Part shown: piece after piece, positions 57,715 through 64,000 of the stretch | Layout of the letters: each line of letters opens with the position of its first letter | Position numbering within the stretch: the stretch's first letter is position 1 | From: an uncultured Oscillospiraceae bacterium | Lineage (GTDB): Bacteria; Bacillota; Clostridia; Oscillospirales; Acutalibacteraceae | Reading direction: 5' to 3' | DNA length: 64,000 nt | Assembly (NCBI GenBank): GCA_900544375.1 | Contig: UQUZ01000001.1 | Span: 87,151-151,150, forward strand | The notes under the pieces: model-generated | Database searches by the model: none | Seen by the model: the letters and a program-made list of their open reading frames with translations, nothing else | What the model was told of the DNA's origin: nothing | Program-made: the position numbers and the translations under genes

Positions 57715-57720
57715 GCCTCT
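57693..57720. terminator. Terminator between GH43 and GH20 (convergent)
   Basis: Perfect 11-bp stem (57693-57703 with 57710-57720) that includes the GH43 stop codon. Confidence 0.65.
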
Positions 57721-57745
57721 GTTCTATAACATATAAAAAACTGAG

Positions 57746-60172
57746 TTACGCCAATCCTTTTTTGCCTCGATTGCCCGGCACCTTCCCAATGCGCATCCAC
57801 TCGATTTTTGCGCGCACGGCATTTGATTGCGAGCCAATGCGTGCGGCCGGCAGGTGAAAGGAGGCGTTTTTGATTCCTTCACACCGGACGGTACCGTTGT
57901 GAATAAATTTACCGGTAGCCGGGCGGGCTGGTTGGCCATTGACGGAGAGCGCCGTCTCCTGTAGCCTTGTTTCAAGGCGCAGGGTGAGCGGCTGGCCCAC
58001 CGGCACTTCGCATGGGAATTCGTATTCGTAGCCCTCCCGCGTAAAGCCGAGCTTTCCGGAAGCGGTGATCCGGATATCATGAGTGCCGTAAGGCGGATCG
58101 CATTCCAGCAGGATTTGGCCCGGCTTGATTTCCTCAAGGGTGATACGGCATTCCAGGAAGGCGCCCATTTCAAGCGATTGCAGCGGCGTTTCCACAAAAC
58201 TTTCGCCGCCGCACAGCACAAGGCCGGAGGCGCATTTCGCGTGAACGGGAGCAGCAAGGCCGTGGCCGTTGCCAGAAGCATCCTCCAGAGGCCGTGCAGC
58301 GTCAAAGCGGTAGTCGGCAATGAGGCCATTTGTGGGGCTTACGCAGCGCAGAGGATTGGAGCCGGGCGCGAAAGCGGTTTTTTCCGCGAGCCGGTCAATT
58401 GCTTTTGAACTGCCCTTTTCACAGCCGTTGGCCCAGGTTTTTTCGGCAAATAGCGGCAATGCGTCAAAAAAGCGGAGGAAGAGATCTGTTTCTGTCAAAC
58501 CGGAGGCTTTTTTATCAATGTTGTCGTTCCAGAGGGCATAAGCCGCGCCGAGCATCTGTGGATCCCCCGCGGGCAGCGTTTGATACTTTCTGTTTTTCTG
58601 GCGGACTTTTCGCGGATCAAATTTTTGATAAACCGTTCTCTTGTTGAGCAGATCGGCATAGCTGCCCTTGTTTCCCTTCCCGTTTGGCACCATGTAGAGC
58701 AAATGGTCAATTGTATTAATGAGCTGGTAACCCATCCGATACATCTCCATGCCGTCCGCCCAGTCGCAGGACCAGAGGTTCATCTGCACGTTTTCGATCG
58801 CTTCGGGTAGGATCTGGGTTTCTGGATCGTCCTTAATCCAGGTCAATCCGCCCCAGAGCCGAACAGGATTGGTCTTTTTGAGATACGGCACGAGTTCGTT
58901 GACAAACCGGCGGTAGGCGCCGTAATCCGAAAGGAATTCGTCCGCTCCGATATGTACCGTTGTCTCCGGCCCGAAAACCGGGTGTTCCCCTCTTGTATAA
59001 TCATCAAAAATGCGCTTGACAAACTCGGTTGTTTCCGGGCGGCTGATGTCCAAATGATCAGTCAGTGGGCGGCCCTTTTGCAGGGGAGAGGTTTTTCCGG
59101 CTACCATATGCTCCGGAAACACCTTTGCAAAGGATAGGGCGTGCGCAGGCACGTCGATTTCCGGAACGATCTGCACGTGGTAGCGCTGTGCAGACTCCTC
59201 CATGAACGCTTTAAATTCCATTTTGGTGTAAGCATAATCTTTGGCGGTTGCCGTTTCCCCCTGCCCGTTTTGAAGGCTGGATTCGAGCCGCATGGCCTCA
59301 TAGGCTTCGAAGCTGTCCGTCTCCTCGCCGCGGGAATTGTATTCCTCCAGCCAAATGTAATTATCGTTGAGGTGCAGCTGAAGGTCGTTCATTTTATACC
59401 AGGCCATGTTCTTCGCCACATTGCGCAGTGTTTCGAGGGAAAAGGGCCTGCGGCCGATATCGAGCATGAACCCACGCACTGGGTATTTGGGGTAGTCTCG
59501 GATTTCACCATGGGGCAGGCACGGCTTTTCTCCACCCTGCCGCAGAATTTGCAGCACGGTCCGCGTGGCCCAATAGACGCCGTCCGGGTGCGAAGAGGAG
59601 AGCCGGGCCGCCGCACCGAACGATGCGCAGTAGCCCTCCCGGCCAAGAAATGCGTCCGTGTCGTCCAACGTCAGATAAAAGTCGCTCTCCTGCGGCGTAT
59701 CGTCATAACGCAGGGGCAGCTCTGCGCCAGCGATCTCCCGGTAATCCTGCTGAAATTCCGCCGCAACGGCACGGAGGGCCTCTCCCGCATCGGGGGGTAA
59801 GACGATGGACGAGTGCGCGGAAGGGATAAACCAGCCGTTATCTGCACTGTGCCACTGGGCAAGCTCCGGAATAACGGAGGGCTTTGGATGAGCGGGCTTT
59901 CCGCTGTGCAACCCGGGAATCCGAATAGGATAGTCGCCTGTGACGCGCTCCACCCCATCCGGGCCGGTTAGCCGGAAGGAGAGCAGAACGGTCTGCGCTG
60001 TCAGCGGCGGATGGACCGTTCCATCCTTCCCAACGATCTGTGGAAAATCCACTCCGTTGAGCACGGCGCGAAAACCGTTTTGAACGGTAACGTTGATTTT
60101 TTGATTGGCCGTATCGTAGGAAACAGAGAGCGCCGCCTTTTTCCCGGCCGCAAATCGTTTCTTTCGGAACAT
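57746..60172 (-). CDS. Glycoside hydrolase family 20 (beta-N-acetylhexosaminidase)
   Basis: 808 residues from the ATG at 60172 (GGGGG seven bases upstream). Domains in order: beta-rich N-terminus 1-100, GH20b-type domain about 110-250, GH20 barrel about 255-600 (RGFMLDIGRRPFSLETLRNV, DLQLHLNDNYIWLEEYNSRG, VPEIDVPAHALSFAKVFPE, TVHIGADEFLSDY with the Asp-Glu catalytic pair, and WGGLTW), then a LamG-like beta-sandwich (about 645-800). It removes terminal GlcNAc/GalNAc. No signal peptide is seen, which is unusual beside two exported hydrolases and suggests cytosolic processing of imported oligosaccharides. Confidence 0.9.
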   Translation of the reverse strand: MFRKKRFAAGKKAALSVSYDTANQKINVTVQNGFRAVLNGVDFPQIVGKDGTVHPPLTAQTVLLSFRLTGPDGVERVTGDYPIRIPGLHSGKPAHPKPSVIPELAQWHSADNGWFIPSAHSSIVLPPDAGEALRAVAAEFQQDYREIAGAELPLRYDDTPQESDFYLTLDDTDAFLGREGYCASFGAAARLSSSHPDGVYWATRTVLQILRQGGEKPCLPHGEIRDYPKYPVRGFMLDIGRRPFSLETLRNVAKNMAWYKMNDLQLHLNDNYIWLEEYNSRGEETDSFEAYEAMRLESSLQNGQGETATAKDYAYTKMEFKAFMEESAQRYHVQIVPEIDVPAHALSFAKVFPEHMVAGKTSPLQKGRPLTDHLDISRPETTEFVKRIFDDYTRGEHPVFGPETTVHIGADEFLSDYGAYRRFVNELVPYLKKTNPVRLWGGLTWIKDDPETQILPEAIENVQMNLWSCDWADGMEMYRMGYQLINTIDHLLYMVPNGKGNKGSYADLLNKRTVYQKFDPRKVRQKNRKYQTLPAGDPQMLGAAYALWNDNIDKKASGLTETDLFLRFFDALPLFAEKTWANGCEKGSSKAIDRLAEKTAFAPGSNPLRCVSPTNGLIADYRFDAARPLEDASGNGHGLAAPVHAKCASGLVLCGGESFVETPLQSLEMGAFLECRITLEEIKPGQILLECDPPYGTHDIRITASGKLGFTREGYEYEFPCEVPVGQPLTLRLETRLQETALSVNGQPARPATGKFIHNGTVRCEGIKNASFHLPAARIGSQSNAVRAKIEWMRIGKVPGNRGKKGLA

Positions 60173-60202
60173 AGTCGAACCCCCATTTATATTATCCCGG
60201 TC

Positions 60203-60231
60203 ACTATAGCATGATTGTAGATAAAACGCAA
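60203..60231 (-). promoter_or_regulatory. Sigma-A promoter of the GH20 gene
   Basis: On the minus strand TTGCGT (60226-60231), 17-base spacer, TATAGT (60203-60208), about 30 bases before the ATG. Confidence 0.75.
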
Positions 60232-60339
60232 CCGCTTTTTGGGGCAAAGCCATGGGCGCGGCGGATGTATGCAAGGATTATTCGCAATTCTGATCGGAGC
60301 AAAGAAAGGCGGCACAGGCTCCTATTTGGCTTTGGCCAC

Positions 60340-60384
60340 AAACAAAATGCTGCGGGGGAAGATGCCGCCCGCAGCATTTTGTTT
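60340..60384 (-). terminator. Terminator of the FtsX/LolD-type ABC operon
   Basis: Perfect 17-bp stem (60340-60356 with 60368-60384) whose outer arm on the minus strand ends TTTTGTTTG. Confidence 0.85.
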
Positions 60385-60413
60385 TGAATATCCAAAGGAT
60401 TTGGGGGCATGGA

Positions 60414-62944
60414 TCAATCCGCCCGGTGCAGCCGCTGTGTTACGCTCTCCTTGGCCGTCATGCGGAATACGATAGCCGGTACGGTGAGGCAGACGGCAAA
60501 GAGCACCGCAATCAGGCACACGACCAGCCCGAAGGGGTAGGAGAATACGGTGTAATCCGCAATTTGCACAACTGCCTTTGAGATCAGGTAGAGCACGCCG
60601 TTGCCCAGCGTTAACATACAGCCGGCGGTAAATAGGGCATAGTAAAAGCCTTCCCATGTAAGCATGCCGGAGATCTGACGCTTGGTCATGCCGATGCTTT
60701 CCAACACGGCGAGCTCCTGTCGGCGGGAATAAACCCCGGTAACCATCACATTGATAAAATTGAGCACGCCGATGAGCAGTAGTAAGAGTGAAATCCCACT
60801 GCCCAGTACATTCATGGAGGACATGTCGGACGCAAAGGTTTCCGCACGTTCCGACCGCCGGCTGAATTGATAGGAATCGTCCGTCAGGGTCTGGTTGAGG
60901 GCTGAAAGCCGGTTGGCAATCTGGGGCTCCATTTGCGGGTCAACATCCAGCTGGATGTTGGTGACAATGGGGCTGGGGCTAAACTGCTCCATGAAGGCCT
61001 TGCTGACAAATAGGCCGTCCGGAGCGCCGAGCGTTTTGGAGGTGGCGGCAAAAGAGCAATCCTGATAAGAGAATATGCCGCCGATAACAGCTTCCTTTTG
61101 CTGGTTTGAGCGGTCGCCCGTCAGCGTAATCTTTTTTCCGATCATTTCATGGAAGGCGGCCTCCTCCCCATAGCCAAGGATCACGATTTCCCCGCGCCGG
61201 AAAGCGTTTAGGTCGATTGCATGGTCATGCGTTTTGTTATAATCTTCTACATAGGAGTCGTCAATGGCGAATACCCAGGTGCCGTACTTTCCATCTCTTG
61301 CTTTCTTCTGTAGGCTTGCCAAAAAGGTATCATAGCTTTCACCCTTCCCAGCCAGCCAGTTGTCGTAATCCTTGCGGGCAAGGGCCCCCGAAATGTCGGT
61401 ATCAAAGGGCATGGAGCAGGGCTCCGCCGTCACAACCTCCCTGTGGGTGACGCCGTCTAGCCCCGAGAGTGCGGCTAGGAAATCTTGGTCAAATTTTTGA
61501 TTGGCCAGCGGAGGTGTGCTTTGGTAGGTGAAGTCATGGGGGAAGTAGCGGTTGACGAAATTTTCTGCTTTCATGCTGCCGATAAAGCTGTTTACGCCTA
61601 AGAGCGTGACGGTGCCCATGAATAAGGAGGCCAGCACGAGTGCGGCGCGTTTTTTATCGCGGAATACATTGTAAAATGCCATACGGCGCGCCTTGCCGCC
61701 GTGCGTGGTTTTACGAAGCTGTTGTTTTTTCGTCGGGGATAGATCGGCGCGGCGCAGCGCCTCGATGGGGGAAACGCTTGCGGCCAGCTTTGCAGGCTTG
61801 CGGCAGCTTACGAAAACGGTCAGGAGGGAGAAACAGGCGGTGCCGATAAAGATCAGGGGATGAAAGGAAATCACGCCGGAGGATGCTTCCATGCCGGTCA
61901 TAGAGCTTGCAAACATATTCAGCGCAAAGGGGACAATGCCGAAGGATGCTCCGGCCCCTAGGAGAAGCCCGGCCGGAATCCCAATGAGGGAGAGCCTTAG
62001 TGCTTGCAGGCGCACGAGCCGTTTGATCTGCCGGGAAGATGCGCCGATTGTTTTCAGCATCCCATAGAAGCGGATATCGCGGGCTACGGAGATATACATT
62101 ACGTTGGAGATCAGCAAATAGCCGCTCAGGACGATGAAAAGGGCGAGCATGACAATCACGGCAGTTGTGATTGTGGTGCCGGAGGCGCTTTCTTGCGCGG
62201 CACTAAAAGAGGCTTGAAAGGACTGACCTTCTCGCAATGGAATATTTTGCTCGAGTGTTTCGAAAACCGCTTCCTGCCGGGAGGCTTTGCAGGAAACGGC
62301 CAGTATGCCGTTTCCCTCTGCCGTAAGCGCATGTTGGTTGCAAAAGGAGCTGCTCACCAACGCCTCCCCGCCGGATTGGGTAATTTTATATTCTGTATAC
62401 CATCCGCTCAGACGAAAGGTGTCAGAGCGGGTTTTGCCATGAAGCAGATAAGTGAGGGGAACAGCCATGCCCTCTCTGGGCAATTCGATCCCCAATTGCT
62501 CAAGCGCCCGGGTGGAGAGCATGATTTCATCCGATGCGTCCGGATAGTTGCCATGGATCTCTCCAACAGCAGGCGTGATATGCCGCTCCCATTCCGTTTG
62601 ATCGTAGGATAAAAGAGCGATGTTCGTAGGCTTTCCATCCCTGGTTTTCTGTGTGGTGCTCCCCACGGAAATTTGGGTGCCAACAGCCTCGAGCTGGTCA
62701 GAGGCCGCGATTTGCTGCGTCTGACTGGCGCTGGGATTGTTTAAGAAAATGCTGGCTGTGGTGCCGTTGAGCCGCACCTGCGTGGCCTGGTAATTTTCCG
62801 CGAAGCTCAGGCCGATGCTGAATACGGTAGAAATCATGAAGGTGGTGAGCAGGATGGCGAGCGCGGCAAAGAGATTTCGGGTGCGGTTTGTATGCATTGA
62901 GCGCGCGGCGATACGGCGGACCGCCGCGTCTTTTCGCCTAATTT

Positions 62945-62948
<4 letters not shown>
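60414..62948 (-). CDS. ABC transporter permease, double FtsX type
   Basis: 844 residues. N-terminal membrane helix about 24-48, a large extracytoplasmic domain (about 50-255), three helices with the first FtsX domain (about 260-385: IVMLALFIVLSGYLLISN, YGMLKTIGASSRQIKRLV), a cytosolic link, another helix near 435, a second outer domain (about 460-700), and a last FtsX domain (about 715-835: LLLLLIGVLNFINVMVTGVY, ELAVLESIGMTKRQISGML). This is the MacB/BceB-like layout of exporters and mechanotransmitters. Coupled to the ATPase gene by an ATGA overlap. Substrate unknown; antimicrobial peptide or lipid export is typical. Confidence 0.9.
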
Positions 62949-63622
<674 letters not shown>

Positions 63623-63786
63623 CAGAATTCCTCCATATAGTTCAAAGATTTGCGCGGTATAGCAGCGCATATGGGTGCATCAATGTGCACCCTTGCGCAC
63701 TGATGCTCTGCTCTAAATTATAAAAGCCGTTTTTTACACATGGGCAGCTATTTTTCTTACAAATTTGCAACGGACTGCAAAAAGAT

Positions 63787-63815
63787 TTGGAAAGATCGAG
63801 ACCCTATGCTACAAT
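63787..63815 (+). promoter_or_regulatory. Promoter reading out of the window to the right
   Basis: TTGGAA (63787-63792), 17-base spacer, TACAAT (63810-63815), immediately followed by the palindrome at 63817. Confidence 0.6.
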
Positions 63816-63816
63816 A

Positions 63817-63839
63817 GTATCAAACGGATCGTTTGATAC
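63817..63839. promoter_or_regulatory. Palindromic operator, copy 1
   Basis: Perfect 10-bp inverted repeat GTATCAAACG-GAT-CGTTTGATAC directly downstream of the -10 box; size and symmetry fit a TetR-family operator. Confidence 0.7.
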
Positions 63840-63933
63840 CTTTAGAAAAATGCCTGTCGGCGTGAAACGCCTCCTGCCGCGAGCGGCAGCGCCATTTTTC
63901 GCGGAGGGCTAGCCTAGTGCGTATGTTACAATA

Positions 63934-63956
63934 GTATCAAACGGATCGTTTGATAC
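63934..63956. promoter_or_regulatory. Palindromic operator, copy 2
   Basis: Identical to the operator at 63817, 117 bases further on, in the second repeat unit. Confidence 0.7.
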
Positions 63957-64000
63957 CTTTAGAAAAATGCCTGTCGGCGTGAAACGCCTCCTGCCGCGAG

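Larger units (their letters stand above)
63623..64000. other. Upstream region of the ABC operon, entering a tandem repeat
   Basis: From the ABC start rightwards: a hairpin GGGTGCA/TGCACCC (63673-63679 with 63686-63692), a TATAAT on the minus strand (63717-63722) without a good -35, then a + strand promoter and the tandem repeats. The next gene lies beyond base 64000. Confidence 0.55.
63805..64000 (+). repeat. 117-base tandem repeat (second copy cut by window end)
   Basis: Copy 1 is 63805-63921 and copy 2 starts at 63922. From 63811 to 63883 the sequence is identical to 63928-64000. Each copy carries a -10-like TACAAT, the perfect palindrome, and two small stems (GGCGT-GAA-ACGCC and CTGCCG-CGAG-CGGCAG, the second complete only in copy 1), which in copy 1 are enclosed by GAAAAATG/CATTTTTC. 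Confidence 0.9.

Overview
The window looks like a chromosomal segment from a spore-forming member of the Clostridia (Oscillospiraceae/Ruminococcaceae-like; genus not determinable from the sequence alone). The grounds are SpoVT and a YtvI-like sporulation membrane protein, AGGAGG-type ribosome sites with frequent GTG/TTG starts, sigma-A promoters, a Gram-positive-type LexA box, a 585-residue pyruvate kinase with the Firmicutes C-terminal extension, many lipoproteins, and small families such as DUF951, DUF1934 and DUF3048. Most of the window has balanced to GC-rich coding DNA. One stretch, about 20990-22300, is strikingly AT-rich. I saw no rRNA, tRNA, CRISPR, prophage or insertion sequence.

Layout. 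1-1584 is the end of an arginine operon (argD, argF). 1898-8121 holds an AraC/GyrI-type regulator, a DUF3048 lipoprotein, a Usp-like protein, MTA/SAH nucleosidase, spoVT and ytvI. 8446-10914 is hom-lysC. 11309-14542 (minus) is ddl-DUF1934-argS. 14837-17353 is a zinc ABC transporter (znuACB). 17413-20730 has three unknown small genes, a phosphodiesterase and two half-size TrkA proteins. 20731-23263 is an accessory patch with palindromic repeats, an AT-rich two-gene cassette, a SLOG protein and a ribbon-helix-helix protein. 23823-28995 (minus) runs DUF951-prfA-sua5-coaE-slt-apeA. 29223-36758 has an S1-domain protein, an atypical EF-G, guaB, a corrinoid-activation-type ATPase and a HAD phosphatase. 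36872-40385 encodes a secreted propeller-like protein and a lipoprotein.

40762-49826 is the most unusual metabolic locus. A class III aminotransferase and a tandem class II aldolase are transcribed leftward. A TetR regulator, an FGGY kinase and an EEP-family hydrolase run rightward. An acyl-CoA synthetase with its own XRE-cupin regulator follows. Together they suggest an uncharacterised pathway in which a polyol, sugar or sugar acid is phosphorylated, split and transaminated. The second half of the aldolase appears to have lost its metal ligands.

50059-53689 holds yfbR-like, pyk and lexA, with a candidate small RNA between pyk and lexA. 53847-55008 has two neighbouring genes with apparent frameshifts. 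55175-60172 is a glycan-degradation set (GH30, GH43, GH20). 60414-63622 is a two-gene FtsX/LolD-type ABC exporter. The window ends inside a 117-bp tandem repeat carrying a promoter, a perfect palindromic operator and hairpins.

The leads I would follow first are the aldolase/aminotransferase/kinase locus, the tandem promoter-operator units at the right edge, the EF-G paralogue lacking the catalytic histidine, and the candidate C-rich small RNA beside lexA.
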